A stretch of DNA of 15,080 bases from JAGTRB01 sp037439685 (GTDB lineage Archaea > Thermoproteota > Bathyarchaeia > TCS64): the NCBI GenBank assembly GCA_037439685.1, contig JBBIVO010000041.1:1-15080 (forward strand), written 5' to 3'. Position numbers and translations under genes: made by a program. The notes under the pieces are model-generated. The model did no database searches and was not told where the DNA came from. It worked only from the letters and a program-made list of their open reading frames with translations. How positions within the stretch are numbered: the stretch's first letter is position 1; each line of letters starts with the position of its first letter. Shown piece after piece: positions 6,985 through 14,738 of the stretch.

Positions 6985-7009
6985 AACAGTTCATCAAGCT
7001 TAGAGCTTC

Positions 7010-7654
7010 ATGCCTAGGATAGTCGACCTCGGGGCCTCCTCTGAAAGGCTTAAGGAGGTGAGCCTCATCCTCGGGGAGGGCCTCTGTAGCAACATATACG
7101 TCTTGGGGCGGAGACAGGCGCTCATCGTGGATTCAGGTGTGGGGAACTCCATGAACCCCGTCTGGCCCCAGCTCCAAAGGCTGGGGTTGGGGGAGAGGGA
7201 CGTAGCTGGTGTGGCCATCACCCACGCCCACCACGACCATGTTGGAGGGCTCCTCAGGATACTTGAGAGGGCCACTCCAAGGGTTTACATCCATAGGCTA
7301 GATTCAGCCTACATAGCCTCAAGCCTCGGCCCCCTCCTCCAAAGGGTTGAGGATGGAGACCTCATCGAGGCAGGCCCCTGGAGCCTGAGGGTCCTCTGGA
7401 CCCCAGGCCACACCAGGGGGAGCATCTGCCTATACTCTGAGGAAGCGCGCCTCCTATTCTCAGGAGACACGGTATTCCCAGGAGGCTATTACGGGAGGTA
7501 TGATGGGGAGACAGGGAGAAGGGAGGAGATCGTCAACTCCCTCAAGAGGCTCACATCCCTCGATGTTGAGATGATGCTGCCAGGCCATGGAATGCCCGTG
7601 CTGGAGGGGGGGTCGAGGCATATAAGGCAGGCCTACCTCAACGCATCCTCTTAA
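7010..7654 (+). CDS. Metallo-beta-lactamase-fold hydrolase, glyoxalase II-like
   Basis: 214 residues, a usual length for a single-domain MBL-fold protein. The two-metal ligand set is complete: THAHHDH at 71-77, H134 in PGHTRGS, D153 in SGDTVF and H193 in LPGHG. Such enzymes typically bind two Zn2+ or Fe ions and hydrolyse thioesters, lactones or phosphodiesters in the cytoplasm. No signal peptide or C-terminal extension is present. The fold and the short, glyoxalase-like spacing favour a hydroxyacylglutathione-hydrolase-like thioesterase, but the true substrate cannot be read from sequence. It is transcribed away from oxidoreductase operon 1 and is followed after 40 bp by threonine aldolase with its own TATA-like box. 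The TATA-like box 34 bp upstream leaves almost no leader, consistent with leaderless translation. Confidence 0.9.
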   Translation: MPRIVDLGASSERLKEVSLILGEGLCSNIYVLGRRQALIVDSGVGNSMNPVWPQLQRLGLGERDVAGVAITHAHHDHVGGLLRILERATPRVYIHRLDSAYIASSLGPLLQRVEDGDLIEAGPWSLRVLWTPGHTRGSICLYSEEARLLFSGDTVFPGGYYGRYDGETGRREEIVNSLKRLTSLDVEMMLPGHGMPVLEGGSRHIRQAYLNASS

Positions 7655-7657
7655 AGG

Positions 7658-7668
7658 CCTTAAATAGC
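7658..7668 (+). promoter_or_regulatory. TATA-like box before threonine aldolase
   Basis: TTAAATAG in the 40-bp gap between the hydrolase stop and the ATG at 7695, centred about 32 bp before that start. No Shine-Dalgarno sequence follows, which fits a separate leaderless transcript. Confidence 0.4.
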
Positions 7669-7694
7669 CGTGCTGGGATCAAAGTTCGATCGGG

Positions 7695-8738
7695 ATGTTC
7701 GAGAAGAACCTAGACCTCAGGAGCGATACGGTCACGCTGCCGACCCTCGAGATGAGGGAGGCGGCTGCGAGGGCGGAGGTCGGAGACGACGTCTATGGTG
7801 AGGACCCGACCGTTAATAGGCTTGAGCGGCTGGCGGCCGAGAGGCTGGGAAAGGAGGCCGCCCTCTTCGTCACAAGTGGAACCCAGGGGAACGCCGTCAG
7901 CCTCCTCTCCCACACCCAGAGGGGGGACGAGATAATCCTTGAGGCGAGGAGCCACATATACCTCAACGAGGTGGGAGGCCTTGCGGTTCTAGGAGGCCTG
8001 ATGGCAAGGCCTGTGCCAGGGGAGCTTGGGTGGATGCGCCCAGAGGCCATCGAGGCCGCGATTAGGCCCCCAAACATCCACTATCCGAGGACATCGCTCA
8101 TCTGCGTCGAGAACACCCACAACTCGGCCGGCGGCATCCCCCTAACCCCAGACCAGCTGAGACAGGACTGGGAGGTGGCGAAGAGGCATGGGCTCGGGGT
8201 CCACATGGATGGGGCCAGGATATTCAACGCCGCCGTCGCCCTGAAGGTCGACGTGAAGGAGCTGGCAAGGTACGCCGACTCCATCATGTTCTGCCTCTCC
8301 AAGGGCCTGGGAGCCCCTGTTGGGAGCATGGTCGTGGGCTCTAGGGAGTTTATAGATAGGGCCAGGAAGTATAGGAAGATGCTTGGAGGAGGGATGCGCC
8401 AAGCTGGGATAATAGCCGCTCCAGGCATCGTCGCCCTCACGAAGATGGTGGACAGGCTGGAAGAGGACCACGAGAACGCCAAGCTCCTGGCCGAGGGGCT
8501 CAGCCAGATAAGGGGGATAAGGATCCTCAACCCCGTCTTGACAAACATGGTCTTCATAGACGTCTCAGGCCTCGGATGGACTGGGAAGGACTGGGCTGAG
8601 GCCTGCAGGAAGCTAGGGTGGAGGAGTGGAGGGAGCCCAACCTCCACCACCATAAGGCTCTGCACCCATTATGGGATAGAGAGAGAGGATATCGAAGCCT
8701 TCATCGAGGGGATGGGGAGGCTGGCCCCTAAGCGTTGA
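7695..8738 (+). CDS. ltaE: Low-specificity L-threonine aldolase (PLP-dependent)
   Basis: 347 residues, matching the family's usual 330-350. Hallmarks in order: LRSDTVTLPT (8-17), GDDVYGEDPTVNRLE (30-44), VTSGTQGNAVSLL (59-71), SHIYLNE (86-92), VENTHNSAGG (138-147), HMDGAR with the PLP aspartate D172, and the PLP-binding lysine K203 in SKGLGAPVGS. The enzyme cleaves threonine or allo-threonine to glycine and acetaldehyde and can act in reverse. It could supply glycine, or dispose of threonine with acetaldehyde passing to other enzymes. The dehydrogenase gene begins 7 bp after its stop, so the two are probably cotranscribed. A beta-hydroxy-aspartate or phenylserine aldolase activity is possible within the same fold. 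Confidence 0.93.
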   Translation: MFEKNLDLRSDTVTLPTLEMREAAARAEVGDDVYGEDPTVNRLERLAAERLGKEAALFVTSGTQGNAVSLLSHTQRGDEIILEARSHIYLNEVGGLAVLGGLMARPVPGELGWMRPEAIEAAIRPPNIHYPRTSLICVENTHNSAGGIPLTPDQLRQDWEVAKRHGLGVHMDGARIFNAAVALKVDVKELARYADSIMFCLSKGLGAPVGSMVVGSREFIDRARKYRKMLGGGMRQAGIIAAPGIVALTKMVDRLEEDHENAKLLAEGLSQIRGIRILNPVLTNMVFIDVSGLGWTGKDWAEACRKLGWRSGGSPTSTTIRLCTHYGIEREDIEAFIEGMGRLAPKR

Positions 8739-8745
8739 CCCCCTG

Positions 8746-9783
8746 ATGAGGTGGAGAGGGTTGATCACCCTACCAGCAGAGTATCTCAGGGAGGTGGGGA
8801 TCAAGATCTTCACGGCCCTAGGCGCTCCAAGGCCTAAGGCCGAGCTGGTCGTTGAGACCCTAATAGAGGCCAGCCTAACGGGCCACGACTCCCATGGGAT
8901 CTCATACCTCGTCAGATACGCGGAGAGGATAAGGGGGGGCTTCATAAGGCCGGAGGCGGAGCCGATGATGGTTAAGGAGGCTCCATCATCAGCCCTCTTA
9001 GACGGATGCTGGGGCTTCGGACAGGTTACGGCCATGAGGGTTATGGAGGTGGCGGCTGAGAAGGCATATAGAAACGTGGTCAGCGCCGTGGGAGCCTTCA
9101 ACTGCAACCACATAGGAAGGGTTGGCTACTACACTTCCTGGGCCGCTAGAAGGGGGCTTATAGGGTTGATGTTCGTGAACGTGGGCCACCCGATGGTCTC
9201 AGTCTATGGCGGCGTCGGGAGGGTTTTAGGCACAAACCCATTCAGCGCCTCAGCCCCGACGGGGGAGGACCCCTTCCTCCTCGACTATGCAACATCCACC
9301 GTCGCCGATGGCAAGGTCAGCTGGGCTATAGCCAAGGGGGAGAGGATTCCAGACCACTGGATAAGGGATAGGATGGGGAGGCCGACAGAGGACCCCTGCG
9401 AGCTCAGGGAGGGGGGCTGGCTCCTGCCCTTCGGAGGCCATAAGGGATACTGCCTGCAGATGCTCATGGAGCTGATGGGCGCCGCCCTGACTGGCTCAAG
9501 GTCAGGGGTGGACCCTGAGATAGGGCCCCCATCGACGAACGGCGTCCTAGCCATAGCCATCGACCCAGAGGGGTTTGTGGGGCTTGAAGCCTATGTGGAG
9601 AGGTCGAAGGGGATCCTGAAGGCCGTCAAGGAGGGGAGGGCGGAGGAGGGAGGGGAGATCCTCACCCCAGGAGAGCCGGAGTGGATGACCAGGAGGAGGA
9701 GGCTGGCGGAGGGTATCCCCCTCCCAGAGCCCACGTGGAGCCAGATATCGAGGCTGGCGGAGGAGCTTTCGATAACCCTCTAA
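8746..9783 (+). CDS. NAD(P)-dependent 2-hydroxyacid dehydrogenase, LDH2/MDH2 (malate/L-sulfolactate) family
   Basis: 345 residues, the normal length of the family that includes YlbC/AllD, ComC (sulfolactate) and archaeal malate dehydrogenases. Visible motifs: GHDSHGI (46-52, catalytic-site histidine), NHIGRVGYY (121-129), GTNPFSA (162-168), DYATS then VADGK (180-190) and GGHKGYCLQ (230-238). The fold is not the classical Rossmann LDH. It interconverts a 2-hydroxyacid such as malate, lactate, sulfolactate or ureidoglycolate with the 2-oxoacid or imine using NAD(P)H; which one cannot be told here. The start is uncertain: ATG 8746 is used, but the in-frame TTG at 8761 would also suit the family N-terminus. 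It sits 7 bp after threonine aldolase and ends 28 bp before the convergent regulator gene. Confidence 0.9.
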   Translation: MRWRGLITLPAEYLREVGIKIFTALGAPRPKAELVVETLIEASLTGHDSHGISYLVRYAERIRGGFIRPEAEPMMVKEAPSSALLDGCWGFGQVTAMRVMEVAAEKAYRNVVSAVGAFNCNHIGRVGYYTSWAARRGLIGLMFVNVGHPMVSVYGGVGRVLGTNPFSASAPTGEDPFLLDYATSTVADGKVSWAIAKGERIPDHWIRDRMGRPTEDPCELREGGWLLPFGGHKGYCLQMLMELMGAALTGSRSGVDPEIGPPSTNGVLAIAIDPEGFVGLEAYVERSKGILKAVKEGRAEEGGEILTPGEPEWMTRRRRLAEGIPLPEPTWSQISRLAEELSITL

Positions 9784-9811
9784 CCCACCATCTCCATCTA
9801 TAGGGGTCTCC

Positions 9812-10537
9812 TCAGTCTCGGGTCGCCCTGTACAGCTCCAATAGGGCTGAGACGAGCATCTCCTGGGAGGGCATCCTGGAGACCGCTAGGGGTATGTTCT
9901 CGCCGACCGCTAGGCTTACGGCTAGGGGGTCAACCCTCTTGAGGGGGCCGTGGAGGATCACCACCTTGGGCTTGAAGGGGCTTATCTTCACCGCTATCAT
10001 CGGAGACCTCCCACTGCTAACGCCCACGAATATGAGGGCCCTCTCGCTGGTTGCTCCGAATATCCTGTAGAACTCCAGGCCGGAGAGGGTCCTGATCGCC
10101 TTGAGGCTGTCTATAACCGTGTAGCCGTAGACCTCATGGTCCAATGCCGATTCCCCAGCCAGGACCTCCCCATCGACCGCCTCGACGGCCTCCCTGACGG
10201 TCACTGAGGTCGAGAACTCCCTCAGGTCGATGAATATGTCGCTCGGCTGTAGGTATATCCTCGCGAGCTGGCTCATATACCTCCCCCCCCTCTCGGCGTC
10301 TATGGTTAGCAGCGCCTCCACGAACCTCCTTATAAATCCGCTTCCAGGAGACCTCCTCCCCGCCTCATAGTCGCTTATCACGGAGGGTGAGCATCCCAGC
10401 TCCTCGGCCAGCTCTGCCTGGGTCACCTCTAGGAGGGAGCGCCACTTCCTCATGGTTGACCCAGGGCTCGGGGAGAGGACAACCTCACCGGCTATCCTCG
10501 TCGAGATGATCTCCCTAACCGGGTCGGATGAGGCCAT
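9812..10537 (-). CDS. Archaeal XRE-family HTH transcriptional regulator with conserved C-terminal domain
   Basis: 241 residues. A Cro/C1-type helix-turn-helix occupies about 30-68, with VTQAELAEELGCSPSVISDY and the following EAGRRSPG turn. The C-terminal half (about 120-241) contains YGYTVIDSLKAI, TSERALIFVGVSSGRSP and VILHGP, matching what I recall of an archaeal regulator family (COG1709-type) whose C-domain may bind a ligand or dimerise; its function is not established. It lies 50 bp downstream of the second oxidoreductase operon on the same strand. A TATA-like ATTTTA about 30 bp before its ATG suggests its own leaderless transcript. Control of the neighbouring operon is an inference from position only. 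Confidence 0.85.
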   Translation of the reverse strand: MASSDPVREIISTRIAGEVVLSPSPGSTMRKWRSLLEVTQAELAEELGCSPSVISDYEAGRRSPGSGFIRRFVEALLTIDAERGGRYMSQLARIYLQPSDIFIDLREFSTSVTVREAVEAVDGEVLAGESALDHEVYGYTVIDSLKAIRTLSGLEFYRIFGATSERALIFVGVSSGRSPMIAVKISPFKPKVVILHGPLKRVDPLAVSLAVGENIPLAVSRMPSQEMLVSALLELYRATRD

Positions 10538-10561
10538 ACCCAGGTTAGATGGGGCGGCCAG

Positions 10562-10580
10562 GCTAAAATGGTTTATCTAG
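10562..10580 (-). promoter_or_regulatory. TATA-like promoter of the HTH regulator
   Basis: On the minus strand AGATAAACCATTTTAGCC falls in the 50-bp gap after the beta-subunit stop. ATTTTA is centred about 30 bp before the ATG at 10537, and no Shine-Dalgarno sequence is seen. Confidence 0.35.
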
Positions 10581-10587
10581 AGGCCCT

Positions 10588-11562
10588 TCACCACCCCGCC
10601 CTCTCGAGGAGCTGCATCCACCTGTCGTCCACCCACTCCTGGATGCTCTTTATGATCTCCTCCCTCCTCATAGGCTGGAAGAGGTGGCGGAACCTCCCCT
10701 GGATGCTGAGGTACTCCTCAACAGGCCTCTTGGACTCAGGCCTCCTCGCGATGGCCTCGCTTGGGGGTGAGAGCCTATATACTGGCCTCCCCCTCTCGAG
10801 CCAGCACTCCCAGAGGGGGAAGAAACATGTCTGGACTGCTAGGCGGGAGACCGTTATGGTCTTCTCAGGGGGGAACCTCCAACCCCTAGAGCATGGAACT
10901 ATCGCGTGGAGGAACGCCGGCCCCTCGGCCTCAAACGCCCTCCTAGCCTTCCTGAGCACGTCTAGGGGGTAGGCGGGGCTTATGGTTGCCGCGTAGGGGA
11001 TCCTGTGGGCTATGACGATATCCTCTATGGGCTTCTTCCACTCCCTCTTCCCAGGTATGACCGACCCGGCCGGCGAGGTGGTCGTCTCCGCCGCGTAGGG
11101 GGTGCCACCGCTCCTCTGGATGCCCGTGTTCATGTAGGCCTCATTGTCCAGAAGGACATATGTGAAGTCGTGCCCCCGCTCTAGGGCTCCTGAGAGGGCC
11201 TGGAGCCCTATGTCGTAGGTTCCCCCATCGCCTGCGAAGGCCACCACATCTAAGGTCACATACTTGGATAGTGGCCCCCTCCCCTTCCTTCTCATGGCCC
11301 TCCACGCAGCCTCTATTCCACTGGCGGTGGCAGCGGCGTTCTCGAAGGCGTTATGGATCCAGGGGAGTTTCCAAGCGGTGTAGGGGAAGATGGTCGTCGC
11401 GACCTCTAGGCATCCAGTGGCCGTTGTGGCCAATGTTGGCCCCCTCACAGCCTTCAGGATCATCCTCGCGATGATGGGCTCCGCACATCCCGCGCAGAGC
11501 CTGTGGCCTGGAGCAAGGAGGTCGGGCCTCCTCGAGGCCTCCCTCAGAGTCAGCTCGCTCAT
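10588..11562 (-). CDS. porB: Pyruvate:ferredoxin oxidoreductase beta subunit (copy 2)
   Basis: 324 residues from ATG 11562, preceded by a strong Shine-Dalgarno sequence (AGGAGGAGGGG) that overlaps the alpha-gene stop. Cluster cysteines are C23 and C26 (LCAGCAEP), C51 (TGCLE) and C224 (VPCSRGWR). The thiamine motif GDGGTYDIGLQAL starts at 111 and is followed by LLDNEAYMNTGIQRSGGTP. The TGCLEVATT and HNAFENAAATASG segments match the archaeal pyruvate consensus. With alpha, gamma and delta it converts pyruvate plus CoA to acetyl-CoA and CO2, reducing ferredoxin. GRFRHLF near the C-terminus is also typical. A ketoisovalerate enzyme is the main alternative, but pyruvate fits better. Confidence 0.93.
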   Translation of the reverse strand: MSELTLREASRRPDLLAPGHRLCAGCAEPIIARMILKAVRGPTLATTATGCLEVATTIFPYTAWKLPWIHNAFENAAATASGIEAAWRAMRRKGRGPLSKYVTLDVVAFAGDGGTYDIGLQALSGALERGHDFTYVLLDNEAYMNTGIQRSGGTPYAAETTTSPAGSVIPGKREWKKPIEDIVIAHRIPYAATISPAYPLDVLRKARRAFEAEGPAFLHAIVPCSRGWRFPPEKTITVSRLAVQTCFFPLWECWLERGRPVYRLSPPSEAIARRPESKRPVEEYLSIQGRFRHLFQPMRREEIIKSIQEWVDDRWMQLLERAGW

Positions 11563-11573
11563 CTCCCCTCCTC

Positions 11574-12794
11574 CTATCTTCTCACACCGGCGTAAACCAC
11601 CTTCTCCTCAACCTTGCCCCTGGAGCGGGCTCGGTCTAGGCTCTTGTAGATGGACCTTATAAGGTCTGGCGGGGTGTCGCGTCCTCCAAGGCCGTGTATA
11701 TAGTTGGCCACTAGGGGCCTCTCATCCTCCTCGTATAGGGCGGCCTTCACCTCCTGGTATAGGGGTCCCCCTGGGGCTCCGAAGCTGATGGCCCTGTCCA
11801 AGACCCCTATTGCCGGAACCCCTCCGATAACATCCCTTAGGGCCTCCTCTGGGAAGGGGCGGAAGATCCTCAGCTTCAGGGCCCCGGCCTTCACCCCCTC
11901 ATCTCTGAGCTCATCGGCCACGTGCATCACGGTTCCCATCGTGGATCCGAGACCTATCAGGGCGAGTTCAGCGTCATCGAGCCTGTAGGGTTGGAGCAAC
12001 CCATACCTCCTTCCGGAGACCTTCCAGTACTCCTCATCGACCTGGGGTATGGCCTTGAGGGCCCCCTCCATGGCCTCAACCTGCTGGAGCTTATGCTCGT
12101 AGTAGAAGTCTGGCAGGTCTAAGGGCCCAATGGTTAGGGGGCTCTCCGGGTCTAGCCTGAACTCGGCCTCCCCCATGTGCCCCTTTACCCTGATGAACCC
12201 CCTCTCCCCTACGAAGCTCCTAACAGTTTCGTCTGGAAGGGTCATCACGTTCTCGAGGGTGTGGCTCAAGGTGAAGCCGTCGAGGTTTACCATTACTGGG
12301 AGTTGGACCTCCGGATGCTCCCCGATCCTCCAGGCCTCTATGCAGGCGTCATATACCTCCTGGCTGTTCTCGCACCAGATCTGGATCCATCCGCTGTCCC
12401 TGGCCCCCATGGCGTCGCTGTGGTCGTTGTGGATGTTTATCGGGGCGCTCAGGGCCCTGTTGGCGACGGCCATCACTATTGGGAGGCGGAGGCCTGAGGC
12501 GATGTAGGTGATCTCCCACATGAGGGCCAACCCGTTCGCAGCGGTTGCCGTGAAGGCTCTAGCTCCCGCCGCCGCCGCCCCCACGCAGCAGCTCAGGGCG
12601 CTGTGCTCGGACTCTACGGAGACGAACTCGGTGTCCACGAGCCCGTCCGCGACGTACTCGCTGAACCTCTCGACTATTATCGTCTGGGGGGTTATCGGAT
12701 AGGCGGCCACCACGTCTGGGTTAACCTGCTTGACGGCGTAGGCAGCCGCCTCATCCCCGTTTAGCCCCATCAGGATCTGCTTCTCCAGCCCCAT
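11574..12794 (-). CDS. porA: Pyruvate:ferredoxin oxidoreductase alpha subunit (copy 2)
   Basis: 406 residues from ATG 12794, whose A is the last base of the delta-gene TGA (TGATG). The upstream in-frame ATG at 12821 is rejected because it reads into delta and adds non-family residues. Motifs: AYPITPQT (31-38), ESEHSALS (61-68), FTATAANGLALMWE (81-94), NRALSAP (112-118), and NDHSDAMGARDSGWIQ (123-138), the last being the usual signature of archaeal pyruvate enzymes. The C-terminal IHGLGGRDTPP is intact and gives the reference length for the gapped copy 1. The subunit shapes the thiamine and pyruvate pocket with beta. Confidence 0.94.
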   Translation of the reverse strand: MGLEKQILMGLNGDEAAAYAVKQVNPDVVAAYPITPQTIIVERFSEYVADGLVDTEFVSVESEHSALSCCVGAAAAGARAFTATAANGLALMWEITYIASGLRLPIVMAVANRALSAPINIHNDHSDAMGARDSGWIQIWCENSQEVYDACIEAWRIGEHPEVQLPVMVNLDGFTLSHTLENVMTLPDETVRSFVGERGFIRVKGHMGEAEFRLDPESPLTIGPLDLPDFYYEHKLQQVEAMEGALKAIPQVDEEYWKVSGRRYGLLQPYRLDDAELALIGLGSTMGTVMHVADELRDEGVKAGALKLRIFRPFPEEALRDVIGGVPAIGVLDRAISFGAPGGPLYQEVKAALYEEDERPLVANYIHGLGGRDTPPDLIRSIYKSLDRARSRGKVEEKVVYAGVRR

Positions 12795-13072
12795 CAAGCC
12801 TTGGACACCATCCCTATACATTTAATCGGGCACTCCTCCGCGCAGACCCCGCACCCCTTACAGTATCTAAGGTCGACGTGGGGGTATCCGTCCTCCCCTA
12901 TCTTCATCGCCCCCTCCGGGCAATAGAAGTGGCAGAGGGTGCACCTGGTGCACTTGGAGAGGTCTATGGAAGGGCTTGCGACCCCCCAGTCTCCAGTCTC
13001 ATATCCTTCAGAGCTCATGTATGGGACTGCTCCGTGGGGCAGCTCCCTCCAAGATGGCTTCCCGACGATCAA
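12794..13072 (-). CDS. porD: Pyruvate:ferredoxin oxidoreductase delta subunit (copy 2)
   Basis: 92 residues starting at a TTG (13072) that overlaps the gamma-gene TGA as TTGA. This start gives the family opening with KPSWRELPHG and YETGDW. Two ferredoxin motifs are complete: cysteines 41/44/47/51 and 71/74/77/81, plus an extra cysteine at 85. It carries two [4Fe-4S] clusters that relay electrons to free ferredoxin. Overlaps at both ends (4 bp with gamma, 1 bp with alpha) imply coupled translation and a fixed subunit ratio. Confidence 0.92.
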   Translation of the reverse strand: MIVGKPSWRELPHGAVPYMSSEGYETGDWGVASPSIDLSKCTRCTLCHFYCPEGAMKIGEDGYPHVDLRYCKGCGVCAEECPIKCIGMVSKA

Positions 13073-13626
13073 CCCCTCTTCGCCTCCTCATAGGCCATCC
13101 TTATGAGCTGGAGGTTCTGCTCCCTCAAGCGCCCCGTGAACCTCTCCCCCACAACCTCGAGGAGGGTGTCCAACCTCACAACCTCCACCGCCCTGATTAG
13201 GGCTCCCAGCATAGCGGTGTTTGTTATGGGACGGCCGAGGACCTTCAGCGCCATCGATGAAGCGTCGAGGGTCCAGGTCTCTAAACCCTCTGCCTTGACC
13301 CTCTCCCTCACCTCTATCCCCCTGAGATTTGTGTTTGCCACAAGCCTTGTCTCGGGCTTGGCCCCCTCCACCACCTCGGGCCCGATGAGGGTTGGATCCA
13401 CGACCACCACCACATCTGGATTATATATCCCCGAGTGGATCCTGATGGGCCTATCGCTTATCCTGGTGTAGGCGGTCACTGGGGCTCCCGACCTCTCAGG
13501 GCCGAAGGCTGGGAAGCTCTGGATGTACTTCTCCTCCCTCAGGCCTGCCTGGGCGAGGAGGAGGGATGCTGTCCACACCCCCTGCCCTCCCCGTCCATGG
13601 AACCTTACCTCTACTATTCCACCCAA
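13069..13626 (-). CDS. porG: Pyruvate:ferredoxin oxidoreductase gamma subunit (copy 2)
   Basis: 185 residues from a TTG at 13626; no ATG or GTG fits before the conserved EVRFHGRGGQGVWTASLLL. Other family marks are FPAFGPERSGAPVTAYTRI and ITNTAMLGALIR. The gamma subunit corresponds to the domain that helps bind CoA and pack the alpha/beta core. First gene of the operon; a TATA-like TTTTAATA lies about 43 bp upstream and I see no Shine-Dalgarno sequence. The 113-bp space to the pyrF stop upstream holds this promoter and no gene. Confidence 0.92.
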   Translation of the reverse strand: MGGIVEVRFHGRGGQGVWTASLLLAQAGLREEKYIQSFPAFGPERSGAPVTAYTRISDRPIRIHSGIYNPDVVVVVDPTLIGPEVVEGAKPETRLVANTNLRGIEVRERVKAEGLETWTLDASSMALKVLGRPITNTAMLGALIRAVEVVRLDTLLEVVGERFTGRLREQNLQLIRMAYEEAKRG

Positions 13627-13662
13627 ATCTTAGCCCAGCTTTCAGCTTCAATGGAGGATGAT

Positions 13663-13675
13663 GGTATTAAAATCT
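13663..13675 (-). promoter_or_regulatory. TATA-like promoter of oxidoreductase operon 2
   Basis: On the minus strand GATTTTAATACC is centred about 43 bp before the TTG at 13626, predicting a leader of roughly 15-20 bases. It lies downstream of the pyrF stop, so operon 2 is likely transcribed independently of pyrF. Confidence 0.4.
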
Positions 13676-13739
13676 AACTCTTCCACCTGGCGCGGAAGGC
13701 TTGACACGGTATTTAGGAGTTTAGAGGACGAAGCTCGGC

Positions 13740-14639
13740 TTAGGTTCTTCTAAGGGCCTCCTTAGAGGCCTCTACGGCCCTCTTCCTGACCTCATTCAGT
13801 TCTCTCCTCATCCTCTCAGCCTGGACTGCCGCTGCCTCTGCGAACCTCTCCCAGCTCCATCCCAGGACCTCATAGGCGTAGATGATGGACCTCGAAGATG
13901 CCAGGATGAGCCCCTCCCCCTCCCTGTTTGCCCCCCTCCTCAAAGCCTCCGCCGGGTCTCCTCCCTGGGGTCCCAGGCCGGGTGACAGGATGAGCCTCTC
14001 CTCTCCGATGATTCCTCTCACCATCTCAAGCTCTGAGGTGGCGGTTCCCCCGACCACGAACCCATTGCAACCCCTCATATATGCGTCTCTGGCCAGCCTT
14101 ATGTAGAGGGGCTCCCCACCGAGGATTAGGGATTGATAGTCTCCGCTTCCTGGGTTGGACATCCTGCAGAGGGCGAAGATCCCCTTATCCAACCTCTCAG
14201 CCCACCCGTAGATGGCGTCGCAGCCCCCCTCGAACCCTGGGAATGGGCTGAAGGTGACGGCGTCGAACCCCAAGAGGGAGATCCAGTATAGCCCGGCCTC
14301 GTTCGTCGAGCCTATGTCTGAGAGCTTCGCATCTAAAAGGGCTAGGCATCCCCCCTCATGGATGGCCTCAACTATCTCAGCCATATCATCCAGCGATAGG
14401 GGGTAGGCCATGAACTGGAGGTTCGGCTTGATGATGGGCGTGTAGCTGGAGACGGCCTCCACGATCTCCAAGCAGAACCTCTTGATCCCCTCGGCTAGGC
14501 CGTAACTCTTCACGAGGGCTGGCGGAACTATATTCCGCCGCCTCACATCCTCGGTTACGGGGTCGAGGCCTACACATAGGAAGCTCTCCTTATCCCTGCT
14601 CAGCTCGAGATACCTCTCGACGAACCCTCTCCCCAACAA
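13740..14639 (-). CDS. pyrF: Orotidine-5'-phosphate decarboxylase, long (subfamily-2-like) form
   Basis: 299 residues from TTG 14639 (a second TTG follows directly, so the exact start is uncertain) to a TAA. The catalytic array is DAKLSDIGSTN, with D103, K105 and D108-I109 matching D-x-K-x-x-D-I. Substrate-site motifs CVGLDP (22-27) and IKPNLQF (70-76), plus SNPGSGDYQ and LSPGLGPQGGDP in the second half, also fit. It makes UMP from OMP in pyrimidine synthesis. At about 300 residues with the SNPGS segment it resembles the long pyrF type I associate mainly with bacteria; most archaeal versions are nearer 210-220 residues. The usual DAKRGDI reads DAKLSDI here. It is divergent from the gene at 14739 and not tightly linked to operon 2. 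Confidence 0.92.
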   Translation of the reverse strand: MLGRGFVERYLELSRDKESFLCVGLDPVTEDVRRRNIVPPALVKSYGLAEGIKRFCLEIVEAVSSYTPIIKPNLQFMAYPLSLDDMAEIVEAIHEGGCLALLDAKLSDIGSTNEAGLYWISLLGFDAVTFSPFPGFEGGCDAIYGWAERLDKGIFALCRMSNPGSGDYQSLILGGEPLYIRLARDAYMRGCNGFVVGGTATSELEMVRGIIGEERLILSPGLGPQGGDPAEALRRGANREGEGLILASSRSIIYAYEVLGWSWERFAEAAAVQAERMRRELNEVRKRAVEASKEALRRT

Positions 14640-14659
14640 CCCATCATAGGATCCGCCCC

Positions 14660-14673
14660 GTATCTAAAAAACC
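14660..14673 (-). promoter_or_regulatory. TATA-like promoter of pyrF
   Basis: On the minus strand GGTTTTTTAGATACG is centred about 28 bp before the TTG at 14639, fitting a leaderless start. It lies in the 99-bp divergent gap shared with the plus-strand gene. Confidence 0.45.
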
Positions 14674-14697
14674 ATCCATCTCCCCCTATTGGGCGAA

Positions 14698-14732
14698 GAG
14701 ATAAGTTATACCTTCAACATAACTCCTTGAGG
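14698..14732 (+). promoter_or_regulatory. TATA-like box and ribosome site of the gene at 14739
   Basis: GATAAGTTATACC (about 14699-14712) is an AT-rich box about 31 bp before the ATG. GAGG at 14729-14732 is 6 bases before the ATG and could be a Shine-Dalgarno sequence. The two readings conflict, because a start 25 bp from the box would leave the GAGG barely transcribed. Confidence 0.35.
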
Positions 14733-14738
14733 ACCTGG

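Noticed and set aside
12795..12821. Longer N-terminus for the copy 2 alpha subunit from ATG 12821
   Set aside because: It overlaps the delta gene by 28 bp and adds no conserved residues; the TGATG junction at 12794 is a better start.
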